The notes: generated from the sequence alone by a model not told the origin. Shown: positions 36,960 to 50,904, counted from the first letter of the stretch. The stretch is 64,000 nt of DNA from Rachycentron canadum (GCA_038496675.1 CM076660.1:1801029-1865028); one strand, 5' to 3'. Numbers and translations are program-made.

Positions 36960-37400
36960 GGTTTTAGAATTGATTTTAGGAGCTGAGTATTGACTTTTAA
37001 ATCTCTTCATGGCCTCTCTCCATGCTACCTCTGAACAGCACATGGTCCAGCGCGTAGTCTGAGGTCAGTCAGAGCCACGAACCCCTGGAACTTTATTTTC
37101 AGTGAACGTTCTCATAGATTTGTATGGTTTACGCCTTTACGCGTGAGATCGTTCCTGTTTCTGTTTATTGTTATGGTTTCAATGATTTTCAGTGGTTACC
37201 CTCCTGCTGGTGACACTGCCTTTGGTTTATTTGCACTATAATACTTGGACGCTTTCTTTTTCTGATTTGCTTGTTTTAACTCTGTTGAATTATATGACCT
37301 GCACGTTTTATTCTGCTGCTTTGTGTAAAGCACTTTGTAACATGGGTTTGGAAAAGTGCTCTATAAATAAAGATTATCATTATCATATTATTATAGTGGG
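36960..37400 (+). mobile_element. LINE 3' end, second type
   Basis: The segment ends in GTGTAAAGCACTTTGTAACATG, then GTGCTCTATAAATAAAG and a short (TTATCA)n tail. This is the typical 3' end of a fish L2-like LINE. The upstream part TTTAAATCTCTTCATGGCCTC, then GAGGTCAGTCAGAGCC, matches the end of its ORF with internal loss. Confidence 0.65.
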
Positions 37401-37641
37401 TGAGTCACTATATTATACCAGTTCCATTAGCCTGCTTCATCTCAGATGCTTTAATTGAGTGGACTGGAAATCAAACGAACCCCTTTCTCCACATCTATCA
37501 CGCTGATTCAAAACAGAGGTGCTTTTTACAGTCGTTTTCCCAGGATGCACTGGGAACTTTTATTAAACTTTGATCAAATAACTTCAGTTAATTAAAAAAA
37601 AATGAATAGATGGAAAAATGTAATTGGATGAGCATCAATCT

Positions 37642-37647
37642 ACACGC

Positions 37648-37690
<43 letters not shown>
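37642..37690 (+). repeat. (CA)n microsatellite
   Basis: CA repeat with two CG interruptions at the start. Confidence 0.95.
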
Positions 37691-37691
<1 letters not shown>

Positions 37692-39179
37692 CACCTGACT
37701 AAATTATGATGTACTAAATGCACCAGACACAGGTTTGAATGCATTAAATGTTTTTTTTAGCCGCTGCTGCAAAATTAGACTTATCAGTCATAAAGCAGCT
37801 GGAATCAACATTTAATTAATCAAACTGTCAGCGCAATATTAAGACAGAAGCTCCTCTGCTTACTGATGTAGTCTGTCACTCCCCCCTTTGAAGCTGCTGG
37901 GGTTTAGAAAAGTGGCACCGGGCTGACAACTGGTGAAAAGTGAATTTTTTTTTTTTTTCCGACACAAAATTCATATTTAATAACGTCAGCTTGTGCTCTC
38001 GAATGATCTAGAGACATTTTCCCTGTTTTCTGATATTTCACAGACTAAATAATTAGCAGCAGCTCTGTGTGCGGAAAAATGGATTGACTTGTTGGAGCTG
38101 ACAGAAAGGCTGTAGTTACTCAGATGACCACTCTCTACAACTAAGGTGTGTAAAAAAGCAGCAGAACGATAAACAGCTCAAGCTCCTGTCAGCCAAGGAC
38201 AAGAATCTGAGGCTGGTAGTGGGCACAGGCGGCAGACGTAGGGTTATGATTTGGAATCGAAAAGGTCGATGCCAAATCCTGATCCATGGACCAAACCTGC
38301 CCTGTGGTTTGGGATTTCAGTCTGGGATGTATTCCCACGCTCCAGGGGTGTTTGTTATTTTACTCCTCCTTTATCTCTGTTTTAGTCTCCACCAACTCCT
38401 GAGAAACCCCCCCCCCCTCCCCGCCACAGAAAGCTGTTTCTTTCTTAGCTGGTTCAGCTTAACAAATGACTTCCACATCCCACACCCACTTGATTCTGCG
38501 TTATTATTCAAAATAGCATTTAATTCGAGGTTAAATGCATTCAGTAACATGAAAAATAAACGAGCATAGTCTCACGTCTTCGACTTTCATCGTGTTTGTA
38601 GAAGAGCAGAGCTTGCAAAACTTCCTCTCTAATGTATTCAGCTTTCTCAAGATGCAGCAGGTAATCCATCATTAAAACAATGGGCCCTGTAAAAAGTGCA
38701 TTCATTCATTGTGCTGCAGGAGTAATGTTACAGTAGAAATCTGATTATCTCATCAGGATTCTTGGTGAAGACCCACTCTGAAAAGGAGGGCCACATTAAT
38801 CAACAGCAGAACCCAAATGAGACGTATAAGGCCACCCCCCCCCCCACCCCTGACCCCACCTTCAGTCAGCCTTTTCTTTCAGCGTGAATCTCAATAGGGA
38901 CATTTTAAACCAGTTCAAGTTCAAGTTGAAGAAATCTATTAATATATATAGTCTATTTATTAAATATCTGATTCATTCAGAACCTCACAATTATAAGTTG
39001 CCCAAGGAGTTCCCTCTGAGGTCTTGGATTGCCAACACCTGCAAGATTTAACCAATGACATGGCTAAACCCCTAGACATAATACATATCTAATATCAGAG
39101 CTGCAGGTCAGTTGTCAGTTTTTATCCTCGTGGTCAATCAATCTCTTCACCACTAGATCAATATCAAGTTCGAGTCACT

Positions 39180-39480
39180 AATGTTTGCCTTCGAAATGAC
39201 TTCTGGATCTGCACCGTCTAATTGAACTCATTCAGCCCTAATATTCTTTGCTGCTTCTCAACCACTGCATCCTCCAAGAACCGTTGTCTATCATCGCCAT
39301 CCCTGCTAACAAAGTAATGGCAGTCCAGGATTTTCTCCTCTGTGGATCCCAGAAGGTAAAACCAGCTCCTGAATCTAATCAGAGCAGGGACGTCCTTCCC
39401 TGACTTCAAAAAGCTCTTGAAAACTCATCTTTTCCGATCGGACCTCCTCTGTCTTCTGCCTTCCTCAGTTTCTGAAGCAA
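39180..39480 (+). mobile_element. LINE ORF-end fragment
   Basis: GAATCTAATCAGAGCAGGGACGTCC, then TTCAAAAAGCTCTTGAAAACTCATCTTTTC, reads as NQSRDVPSL and KKLLKTHLF-like residues with frame breaks. This is an end-of-ORF signature common in fish LINEs. No 3' tail is seen. Confidence 0.5.
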
Positions 39481-41638
39481 CACAAGCCTCTCTCACAGTT
39501 TGATGGAGAAAGACTGCAGTGAAGTTTTCACGCCGCTACGAGGTTCAAGGAACTGAGCAGATGGAACGACAGCCAAGCAAACAGTTCCCCTCTTGGATGT
39601 GTTGAGTGTGAACGTGGACGGAGCTGACAGGAAGATTATCATCTAACAATAACCGCTTCAGTCCCAGTTTGTCATCTGTAACGCTCAGTGTCGTTTCCTT
39701 TCTGACTCACACACTCACTCGCCATCTCACACACTCGCTGTCTGGCTCTGAGCGCATGAATCTGTGAGTCCATCTGTCCGTGGGGATGGAGAAGAGGAAG
39801 AGTCACATTAGCAGTGCTAATTTATGGCTCACATGGCAAAGAACGAGGCAGAAACATCAACACGGGAGGAGCTGTCAGGTTTGTTACACGCACATAACCA
39901 CACTAATGTGACTGAATCTCACGCACGTGTGTGGTCGACTTCATAATGCAATTTTGACACGGAGTTTTCAGGCTTTAGAAGCCCACCTGTCGACGTGACA
40001 GGACAGAAAATGGGCTAACAGTAAGGATAAAAAGGAGAACAAAGACACTGAGCTAAAAAGGCTCCTCAGAGCTAACGGTGCTGCATCTGGGCTTCCCCTT
40101 GTAGACACCGGACTGCAGAGAGAGACAGAGCAGCATGCCAAGCGTTTCTCTGAATAAGTCCTCCTTCTGGCCTGAAAGATTTCGATGTGACATCGAAGCA
40201 TCGCTGCAGGAAGTCGAGACAGAGCCTGAGTCTGGCTGATGGTGGTTTGTGGGGCGTACAGAGCTTGGACTCCTACCAGTGATATTATTTTTCCAGGCAA
40301 TCAAAGCACATTTTTAATTCAGGTCTGAGCTCCAGCACAATGTTTGGGATTGTGTATATGACACAACAACAGTAAAAAAAAAAAAAAAACAACTAAATCG
40401 AAACAGAACAATTTTTACACCACAGAAATTTTTCTTTAGTAAATATATGTTTTTAGGGTTTTTGTGTTTTTTTTTAGTGGTTAATCAGTGGAGATATTAG
40501 TATAAGAAACAATACACATACTCGCCTCCTTATCAACGTAAAGAAACAATGAGATCTGGCAAGTTTAAAAATGACACTTCATGATGATGATTCGTTTTCT
40601 TATTTATATCAACTTTATGTTGCACTTTGCGGTTGTGGAACCACAGTCGTTGTCTTTTCCTCCTCGTGATCCAAACCAAGTCGTGTTTAAGCCTAAATCT
40701 CTCCCCTCCTCCCTAATGGAGATCAAGTCTCGTTCATTCAAGCGTACGGGTTTGTAGCACAGAACTGTATCAACAACCCCGCACAGCAGTTTACAGCCAA
40801 ACAAACTTTGTTACACAACTTTCAAGTGTGCATGTTGCAATGCTACGTGGGCAAAAGAAGCTTGAGAGCGTTTGTCGGCATGAGACTTCGGAGTGGGAGC
40901 GTACGGCTATTTCCTGGAGGCAGTATGTACCACTGCGAACACCATTTATACTGAAGTCACGGAAACACCCAGTAGGAAGTCGTCATTCTGAGACAGGACC
41001 ACAACTTTTGGTTATTAAATTCACCATAAATAAGATCTCCTACTTTCATGCTTTTATGCAATATTTGGCACTAAAGAATTAGTATAGTTACTGGTTTATA
41101 TTAATGGGTGTCAATTATTTTGAGGCAAAGAAACAGGCCCCATTTACCCTTTTATTCGACAATCTACCTTTATTAAAAATGCTAACTTTTGTTATCTGCT
41201 GTCCATACAGACATAGGTTGTAATTTCCTGCTTAATATTTAGAGAAACTCAGTAACTCATTGGGCTTTCTCCCTGGTCTACTTTTTCTTTTCTGCTGAAA
41301 ATTATAAATATATGAAATCAGAAATGTGGGGAAACTGCCAACGCCCTTATCTTATGGTCTCTTTTATCCACTAATTTGCAGGATGTACATTTTTACAGTC
41401 TTTACTGGTAAAAGCAAATCTAAATACTGAGATATTTTGATGGAATTGCTCCAGGTTTTTGTGTTTTGCAGACAGTTTAGCCCACGGGAGAAAACAGCCG
41501 GGTACCCATCCAGATTCAAACATCCGCTCCTAATGTAATTACCCCACCGCAGGCTGCGGCTCGCCATTTCATCTTTCAGAGTGAGACTACCACTCAATTA
41601 AAAACAAACCCAATTCAGATGGATGGTGATGATGACAT

Positions 41639-41665
41639 CTCTCTCTCTCTCTCTCTCTCTCTCTC
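41639..41665 (+). repeat. (CT)n microsatellite
   Basis: A pure CT tract of about 13 units. Confidence 0.95.
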
Positions 41666-41951
41666 CGGCTCACCATTGTGGGTTTAAATTTTCAAATAGT
41701 TTTTAACTGCCTGAAGCAACAGACACACTGTATTTTTCAACAGAAACGTTGGCTCCTGGGAAATGTTCCTCAACAGCTACCCCTTCAGTTTGTGGCTTCA
41801 GTTACAACCTTGAATGCCCCATCAAAAATTCAGAGCTGCGTGTTCTTCACAATAATTGGATCAGGTGTTTGAGAACAGGTCATGAGTTGAGACGTCTATG
41901 AAAAATGTCTCCATTTTGTAGCTGAGAAACACTGATTAACACACTTTTCTA

Positions 41952-42371
41952 TTAAAGGTCGCATACAGTCTGAAGGTAGACCTCCATGTGGTCTTAGATC
42001 ATAAAGCAGGTCTAGATTCTATATTAATACAGTGAAAGTATCAAAGATCTCAGTCCACAGAGAAATGCTCACAGGTTGTATTTAGAAACTGCTTTTTATA
42101 AATATCAATATATTAATACGAGCCATCAGGCCTTCTGTAACTTTGTGATGTCACAACAAAGCAGTCCAACAACCTGCCAAGCCAAGTCCAAGTCTCTCTC
42201 TTCTGATCGTCTGACTGACCTCTTGTTCCTAGAGCGCCAGAAAAGCCTGAGAGAGGAGATGTAAAACTGCACTGACGTGGTTTTTGGTTCTTAAAGCCAC
42301 AAACACTTCCTCTTATAGATATCAACACTTAAACTAAAACACAGGAAAGGTGTAAAATATGGGACTTTTAA
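41952..42371 (+). mobile_element. Element A, copy 5, nearly full length
   Basis: It runs from TTAAAGGTCGCAT to ATATGGGACTTTTAA. It carries ATAAAGCAGGTCTAG, CTCAGTCCACAGAGAAATG, GTGATGTCACAACAAAG and GTAAAACTGCACTGACGTGG. It is 420 bp with TTAA at both ends. Confidence 0.8.
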
Positions 42372-42806
42372 AAGATCAGAGCCCAGAACATCTCACGCTC
42401 GCTTAAGATGTCATTACTTATATATTTCTTCATTCATCTTGCTGCCTTTTTTTTTGAAAAAAATCGTTTACTCGGAACATCTTTGTACTTCACTTTATTT
42501 GCCACTGCAATTGTTTCACATAATTTCCAAAGGACAGCCGATGTGCTGCAAGGTAAGCAGATCAAAAGCAGGTCACAATGTCTGCAAAATGCGTGTGTGT
42601 CATTTAGGACAACTTCTCAGACTCCCGTTGTGGTTCTCTCTCTGTTCTGTCAAGAACAGTCGGGCACTGTCTTCACCAGATGATGGATAGTTTTAAAGTG
42701 GGCTCCATGGGCAGGATACAGGTAAGAACTGACTGTAACACTATACACCCGTAAACAGTATATGGACATCATCAACGTCCACACACCTTTGAGCCATCAG
42801 CCGGTT

Positions 42807-43215
42807 GTGACTGTATATTCAAGTGGACGTAGTTTCTGGGGGTGTAAAGTGAAGCCAATGCTGAGCAGCCTTAAATCTGCATCTAATGACCATCAGTGGT
42901 TGTAAAAAGAGTTCAGATTGCATTGAAGTCTATGTGAAAATGTCTCTGCTTCTCATTTGATGTATTACCCCAGTAAACATTTTTCTAATAAATTGATGGT
43001 CTCTAGTTTCAAGTCTTCAACAAAGTGGGGTATTCGTTAGGGTGTGGCTTGTACAGTAGAGAGCAGGTCAGATCCGCCCCTCACTCCTCCTCAGCTCCAC
43101 CTTCTGCTCCAAATACGGCTTCTTCTGGTTTAAAAAAAAAAACAGGATGGGCCAGATTAGCCGTGGCTAAATTGACAGCTGGAGGTTTCAAAACTACAGC
43201 TCACGTCAAGGAGGT
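42807..43215 (+). repeat. Element C group, copy 4
   Basis: It runs parallel to the copy at 18055: ACTGTATATTCAAGTGGACGTAG, AAAGTGAAGCCAATGC, TTGCATTGAAGTCTATGTGAA and GAGCAGGTCAGATCCGCCCC. The 3' end has diverged after about 43215. Confidence 0.7.
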
Positions 43216-44091
43216 TTAGCACTTGGTTGTGACCCCAGGTTCACAGCAGACAGTATGACAATTTTCTCTTTCAACATGTATCGCTCTCTGAGATAGACAG
43301 AGTGATGGACATTTGAGCCAATCCAGAAAGGCTTTCAGGGCTCTGTCTCTGTGTGAACTGCCTTTAGTCTCAGGTAAAGACAGAGACAGGAAGATAACAG
43401 GCCTTCATGGACCAGCTCTTACTCTGAGATGCAGGTCACACTTTCCAATCAGTACGCACAGATACATAGTGTTCATCTCATAGTTGTTAAAGGAAAGGGT
43501 AAGTGGGCCGGTGGCTTTAATTGGTGGTAAAATAGTGGAGCAGCATGCCGGGACTTGTAATAAAACATACTGGATTCAATCAGCTCAGCTGAATCACAGT
43601 TGGAAGGCACCATGTTTTTTCTCAGCCGCCCTCTATCAGGTTATCGATCCCCCTCCTCACCTTAGGCAGAATCCTGTGACGCTTATTAACCCTGAAGATT
43701 TAACCACACCGAAGGTGAAGCTCGGACCTCCAGAGGCAGAAAGACCTGCAGCTCTCAAGGAACAGGAACGCAGGGAACAAGCAACTCATTCTTTGTCTTT
43801 TGTATGTGAAAAGAAAAAAAAAAAGCCCAGTCACTGCTGACTGTCTTCTAAGACGCACAAGAATCTTTGTTTTTACATATTTTTCAGTTGAGAGATGAAA
43901 AAAGAGAGACTCCACGTTTAAATCCAGATCATACACGAGATAAAAAATATATAAAATATTAAAAAAAACGACTATTTGCTTGACAGTGTCTAAACAATAT
44001 GTCTGAAATCAGGCTCACGATGATGCCTCCACTCCTGTCGCTCTGCTCCCAATCACACAGATGTGCTCTCTGCAGTGAGAGGGATATTGTT

Positions 44092-44104
44092 GTTGCTAGG
44101 CAAC
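44092..44104 (+). promoter_or_regulatory. possible RFX X-box
   Basis: GTTGCTAGGCAAC is a perfect inverted repeat of GTTGC with a 3-nt spacer, close to the X-box bound by RFX factors. Confidence 0.35.
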
Positions 44105-44397
44105 GAGTCACAGCTGTCAATCACTTGTGAGCCACACAGAACTATCAACATTAGCTAAACGCAGGTAATTACAATAATAAATAGACCGAACTGAAGCAGT
44201 GACTGTCTACATTTCCCCTTATTTACACTCACACTCCAGAGGAAGGAGGGTTTCCAGGTCGAAACATCAGCAGCAGCTCAGGCTCAACGACACTTCGACA
44301 CGAGGACAACCAGAAAATAAAAAAAAAAAAAAGTCTGATGTCCTGAAAAACATTGTGTCATCCTGGAAAATAGCTTAGAAATTTTATCTTTCACCCC

Positions 44398-44525
44398 TGT
44401 CCCCTGAATGTCTCACATGCAGACTATTGTCAGTGTCTACAATTTACCAATATCCCTTAAACGCCTCACATGCAGACTATAGGTAGACGCAACGATTTAC
44501 CGATGTCCCCTAAACACATGCAGGC
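44398..44525 (+). repeat. 53-bp tandem repeat, about 2.3 units
   Basis: Units start at 44398, 44451 and 44504, all spaced 53 bp. Each begins TGTCCCCT or TATCCCTT and contains CTCACATGCAGACTAT and AATTTACC/GATTTACC. The third unit is partial. Confidence 0.85.
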
Positions 44526-46018
44526 AATGGGATGCTGGCAACACCATGCATCAGCAGGGGCCCCAACAAGGGGAGTCTTGGTACAGTATCAATGCACCGT
44601 ATTGTATCTTTGTTGGAGATTTAAGGGGGTTCATGATTTTAATTGTAACTTATGAGGGGGTCATCGTTGGCAGTTTCTCACCTCAGGGGGCCCAAGCATT
44701 CGCCTGGTTTGCCTCCCCTGATGGTGGACCTCTGTCAGTAATATAAACATCCATTATGCAAATTGGCTGAAAAAATTAAAATTACTGGTTAGGGTATGGT
44801 GTTTTAATTCCACAGACTTCCAGTGCTAACAGAGTGCAATCCTCACAATTTGCATTTAAAATGGTTTCGCATGCACATCGGTGTTACACATCATCGCTGC
44901 CTCTCTTTGACTATTGATACATGCAGACCGAGTGCAAACACATCGCCGTAAGTGATGCAAACTGAATGAGCGGAAGTATCTTCAAAGGCCCTATGAGTGT
45001 CTCCAGAGGTTCTCCACCTGAGCTCACTCCAAATGAACCTGCTCATCACCAACATCTTACACACTCAACATGCACACAATGTGCAATGTGTATATTAAGA
45101 CCCAGTGGAACTTGATGAGAATATAATTTAATATTCCAGTTATAGGACAGGGCTGCTGTGCCGTAGGGAAATCCATCATCTGTTGCTGCAGCTTCAGGTT
45201 GATCAAATTAAATTCCTTCTGCATTCTCCGCTGCTTTTGTAGTTTTCCAATACATCGAGAAAAAAAAAAAAAAAAAAAAGAAATCCCTAGAAAACAGTTT
45301 GAACACCTGCAGTACTCTGAACAGAATTTCCCTCATGTCCTTTGAGATTATTACAAGGTACCTAATAAGGAAAGAAAAACGTGTGCGCGCTGAACATGAA
45401 CAGTGCACTGAGGTAAACATATTCTTCTAGTTTAATTTTCACAAGAATTGAAGGTGAAACTGTTTCTTGTTCCACTCGCAGTGCAGTCAGTGATGTATGC
45501 TGGGAAGTCTGTTTTATGGAGCCATTTAATCTGTTTTCTGGTGGCAAACTACAGGTTTTCACTCATTTCAGTCAAACAAAGACTTCTGCCGCCTCTATTA
45601 GAGGTGACGAGGGTGAAGCCTGATGTTTTCAGTGACTTAAATTTTATTGTTGTCCAAGTTAAGGACTTACTGTAAATAAAAACTAACAAAATGTGTTATC
45701 AAAGGTTTTTCTCTGACACTTTTTGGTGATTACAATACAGATATTTCCAGTTTATACTCTGGAATTATTAGGGCATCAGTCAACCATATATGAACCGCTT
45801 TCCAATATACAACCAGCCAAATATGAATGGGCTTCATTGTGTCATTGAAGTTGCAGTGTGTTGTGGTAGCATCATATATCAGTGATCAGCGATTTGCTCT
45901 TTTATTTTGTTAAACAGTTCAGATTTTAGGCTTGAAGGATCTGGGGATGGGAATATACCATCATTAGGTTGACAAAAAGGCAGGTTATGATAATATGGCC
46001 GTAACTGATGGCCTCTGC

Positions 46019-46387
46019 AAAGGTCCCATATTCTACACTTTCTTGCTGTTGCTGTATTTGAAGTGTTGATCTCCATAAAAAGACATATTTGTCTTTTGAA
46101 ACCAAAAAAACATCTGAGTGTAGTTTTGCATTCCTTCCTTGAGCTCTAGCAACAATTGGTCAGTTGTTATCACATATATTAAAAAGGAGACAGCCAATCA
46201 GAAGAGAAGCCCCGATCGGCTGATCAAATCCTGCAAGGTTGGATGGCGGGTCCAGGTGGGTGTGGTTTGGGACGTGGCTGTGAACTGAGCACTTTGATAC
46301 TTTAGCAGTATTGATGTAGAACCTAGACCTGCTTTATCGTCACAGAGGACATGGGACATGTACCTTTATACTATATGGGACCTTTAA
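46019..46387 (-). mobile_element. Element A, copy 6, reverse orientation
   Basis: On the plus strand it begins AAAGGTCCCATATTCTACACTTT and ends CTATATGGGACCTTTAA, the reverse complement of the copies listed before. It keeps CAGCCAATCAGAAGAGAAG but has lost the opposite hairpin arm in part. Confidence 0.8.
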
Positions 46388-48720
46388 AATAACTTGTAAT
46401 TTTTTCCCTCCCAAACAGCTTTCGCTTGTCAAAGATACAATGAGCTACAACCCACGTCTTCCTCAGTGCTTTCCGAGCAGTGGGTGAGCTGAGGTGACAC
46501 TGTGCTGCCTGTGGGTCTCTGGTTTTAGTTAATTTCATTCCAGGCCAGAAGCTGCAGACATCCATTATGGAGGTGTCAGGCAAGGCGCGGTGTAGCAAAC
46601 CGATGTATCATATCCCCTGTGTGCCAGTGATCAGGCCTCCAAACTGGCACCCCTGGCTCGCTCACAGAAGTGACCTCATTATACCTAAAGGGGGGGAGAG
46701 GGAGGGGGGTGGTCCTTGCAGGTCACGACCCCGCTGTGTCTCTACCAGATAAGCTGTGATTTGAGAAGAAGAGCGATTAATCACACCTGCTCCCGAGCTG
46801 TGATTCAACTGAATGACTGTAATTTGCAGGAAATGTGCTTTGCATCCAAAGCAGAAACTGCATTTTGAATAAAAACATAATCTCAAGTATGAATATCAAG
46901 TATTCCTTTCAAACTTGGGCAAGTTGCTTCCACTGGTTCACACAAGGGTGCGAGTGTGCATCTGCACAGAATGACAGCCTGTGTACCCGGTCTTGACATC
47001 ATGCTTGGAGTGACTAAATAAACGCATGTTTATTTCCCCATGTGCTTCAGCTGACTCAGTGTTGCGGTGTATCCTCCTGACTGGAAATCCATATATTTTA
47101 TTTGGTTCAGTGAAATCGAGACTGTCTTATACACCAGTTAATTAAAAGTGAATTTCAATCATTTATTATTCCTCTTTTCTGCTACAGATTTTAGTGTTTG
47201 GAGCCCCCTAGAAAGAGGTCACACATAAAATCTAAGTTATTAATAGGACAGGAAAGCAATTAGTTCTTTGTTTACTTATGTATTTGTTCTAAAAGATTGG
47301 ACTTCACTGACAATATTTAAAACATAAAAACAGAGAAGGCTCCCCATTTGGATAGTAATTTATAAGTGGAAGTAAGTTTTGCTGGAGGTTGCATATTTAT
47401 TACATACTGGGTATATAAATGTACACTGGAGAAATATATGATGTTGCAAGAGTGTTTCATTCAGGATTATGCTGGTGCAAGAAAATGTAACTACATTTCT
47501 CTGTGAAAATGTTTTGCATAAAGGGAACGTGAATAATGCAACTTTAACAAAAACTTAAAGGTGAGAAATTGGGCTCACTAACTTTATTGTATTATATATG
47601 TATAAAACAGAACAAAAGACACATGTGGCTTATTTGGTATTAAACCATGGGGGTTAAAATTTCAGCTATCAGTCAAATTTAGTTAAAGATACTTTACAGT
47701 ATCTATTGAATATTTTAAGTTAGAGATAACGATACTACGGGGCAATGTTTTCACAACAACATCACATCCATGTGACACACGCAGGCAGTTGGTGATGATA
47801 AGGTGCCAAGAAACAGGCAGTTTAGGGAGCTCGGGAGAGAGATTTAAAGTACCCTGTTCACAAATACTCAATTAGGAAGGGGATGATACATCTAAGGTTG
47901 ATTTCCTGAGTTTTAGTTTTTAGTTAAGCCGCTGTTTCCTAAAGAAGAAGAGTATTGACCACACTTAGCTTAATGCTAGAAGTTACTTTTAGGTTCTCTA
48001 GCAGAACATTCCTAAATCTGCAACAAGGAATAATACAGTGATTTGATTTGCACATGCATTTCCTCCATCTGCACCAGCACCAGTGGATCTTCATTTTTCA
48101 CTAATTGCATGAGGCACTGGTTCCCATGTTTCTGGGCCGTAATGAAAAGTTTAACTCTGTATTAAATCTTGGAGTATTTGCTTCCGATCTGGAGGTGAAG
48201 AGAGCCAATAATGTTGTAGAAGGCAGATGTGCCTTTTCTTGACTGAGAGGAGATGACAGAATTAAATTGCTAAGCCACATTCACTGGTGGTAATTTCACA
48301 GTCTGGGGATTTCTGAGAGCTTGTTCTATTAGCTCTGGGCACGTCGGACATGTTCAGGATCCAGTGGTCAGCAGCTGCCAGCTGCACAGCTCCTTTAACC
48401 TTTATCTTCCCAGGAAGGGCATTAGAAGGGTATCAGGTCTGCTATTTTTCAACAGCACCGTGCTCCACATTTCTACGCTCACACCTGGGACCTGGGACCT
48501 TCTAGGCTCAGCCAATGTTTCCTTCTGTTCAGCAAAGAACATCAAAAACTCCAGTCCGTTGAATGACCACTTGCTACCGCCTCCAAAACTGACTCAATCT
48601 GCACAGACTCCCGGGTTAAAATGCTCATATTTTTTAAGCCTTTAAGGCTCTGCATAAATGAGGGGATAGGCACTTTGGGTGACAGTGGGTAATTGTACGG
48701 TTGCCACAAAGCAGCGTGCA

Positions 48721-49045
48721 CTGAAGTCTCGGCTCCACATGCTCAAGCCCCACCTCTTAGCTTAACTCCAGGCTAATCTAAAAATGTGCAGCCAAGATGG
48801 CAACAGCAGAGCAGCCCACTGTGAGCTTCAACACTGCTCTTAAGAAACTGCTGCGCTGAAGCTACGACCAGCTTCATTTATAGTCTAGTGTCATAATAAG
48901 CTGCATGCACTGACAACCTCAACTGTACCTCAAACTCAGGGTATTGGCTGATACAGATTCAGCAATGTCTAGACATCATTGGAATAGTTTTTATATTAAG
49001 TATCATGAAGCCATGTAATTCTTATAGCTGAAGAAGCTTCCTTTA
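48721..49045 (+). repeat. Element C/D composite, copy 5
   Basis: It contains GTCTCGGCTCCAC, CCACCTCTTAGC and GCCAAGATGGCAACAGCAGAGC. Then comes block D: CTCAACTGTACCTCAAACTCAGG, TATTGGCTGATACAGAT and AGACATCATTGGAATAG. The same succession recurs at 50975. Confidence 0.7.
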
Positions 49046-50904
49046 TGATTGAACCCACTAATAGGTAGGAGAGGTCACTAACATAGCTGGATTTGATATG
49101 ATCAAAATCTTGAGGATTATAACATTAATCAATCAATGATGAAGCATCTTTTATCAGTGTTGGTAAAGATTTTAATAGGATTTCTCTGGCAGGGTGTGGT
49201 GCGGATTGTCCGGGGCCCGGGAGCATGCTGTGTTGTTAGCAGCATGAGTCACTGATCAATAAGCAGATACTGTATTATCTGGTTAACTCCCAACACAGGC
49301 TGGGGGAACCGAGGCAGCAAACCCCTCAGTGGCAGTTCAGCCACACAGATCCATTTTGACAGTTTGACTTCATCGCAGGGCGTCCAGGATGTTTAATTGT
49401 TGACACAGACACAAGATGTTAGAGCAATGTGTTTTATTTGATGAGTTGTTCCTGCACACAACAGTGAATCCACTCTCGGCCATTTAAAATACAACGCTTT
49501 CATTCCCAATTCATCATTTCGTCATAAGTCTCCAGGATTAACAGTCTTATTTTCCCATGTAAAGCTTCATCCAACCTCTTCATGGTGAATTTTGGAAGAA
49601 TGTTTTTCGCTCCTCATGTCATCATCGATGTCCATCAGTTAATGTTAAATCTGGGCAGAGCTTTGTACGTGTGATGAAATGGAGGTTTTATCAATACTCT
49701 TATTGTTAATCCAAGCACTGATTCTCAAAACAAGCCCGTAATACTAGTAATGATCGATACTTTGACTTCTACAACTGGTGACCTGGCAGCTGCTTGGGGC
49801 TCGAGGCTGTCAATTTATCAATGTCCCCATTTATCAACCAATATCAATAGACGAGTTGCAATGATATCTCAGGATCTTGGTATTTCACAGAAAGTATATA
49901 TATAAAAAATCTGAATTAAACTAAACTGACTGTAAATATCTATATAATTGAGTGTAAATCTAATATGAACATTAAAATACCTGTTTTATGCAGACTGGTG
50001 CGCAGACTGTCACTGAAGTGTCACCAATACAGCACTGGAATAAATTCACCAGTGTCACACAAAAAAATCAAACTTAGATTGTAAATTCAAGTCATTCATA
50101 ATAAAAAATAATGGGGATCGTTTATGCCCATTCACTGCTCATCTACATGTCATTAACGCCTCTGTGTCGCCGGTGATTAGTTGGCTGAACATGCTGCTGC
50201 TCTGTCCCACCCACCAAACACCATCAGTCCAGGGGCCTAGAGGAGTGTAGGTCTGTAAACGTTGCCAAAACTAGCGACAGTAGCTAAGTTGCTAACACCG
50301 CTCAGTTGGAAACCCTCTCAAAGGTGTTTCGTGTGTTTCTGAGCACTGGCCATATAAAGTGGGCTATTAAAAAGATGACATATATTTTATTTATCTTATT
50401 AATTTAAGTAATTCAATTGGGCTTTTACTGTTTTTGTCTATTTTTTAAGATTACAAGGTTATCAGGAATTTTCAAAAATGCTTAGGTTTTGAACATTTTT
50501 TTTTGTTGGTTTCACATAATTACACATTTTTACACATAATTGGAGGAACCCCATGCAATTTCTTTACCGACGGACTCTGAAGTCGCCGCTGATTCACAGA
50601 TGGTCTAACTCAACCTGTAATTGGGGGTGTGACTGCCATCTGATCAGATTGGCCACAGTCCAAAGAGAAGAATCAGCCAAACAAAGTGGAGAGGTCATTG
50701 AACTGCACCTCCTCCTGCTGCCATTAGCTGCCTGTCAAACAGCTACAGATGAGTGGAGTCAGTGCAGCGGCACCGCCTCAAGAGACGCTGACCCAGATCG
50801 CAGGCAAGACTGGGGTCAGTGGTTGCTGAGGCAAGTGAGTTTGCTGTGGTTTCTTAAAGGTTGACAAAGCTTTTCCCAAAGCCACAAAACACATTGTTTG
50901 AATC

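Larger units (their letters stand above)
35301..41951. other. intergenic, LINE fragments and unassigned
   Basis: It holds two LINE 3' fragments, a decayed repeat at 36190-36550, a short (CGG)n-like patch at 36066-36095, and C-runs at 38409-38417 and 38837-38846. Nothing else is assignable. The frames at 40604-41080 have no recognisable domain. Confidence 0.65.
43216..48720. other. intergenic, mostly unassigned
   Basis: It contains the 53-bp tandem repeat, the X-box-like site and element A copy 6. The 118-codon frame at 43484-43840 ends in poly-lysine from an A run and shows no domain. No exon is seen. Confidence 0.65.
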
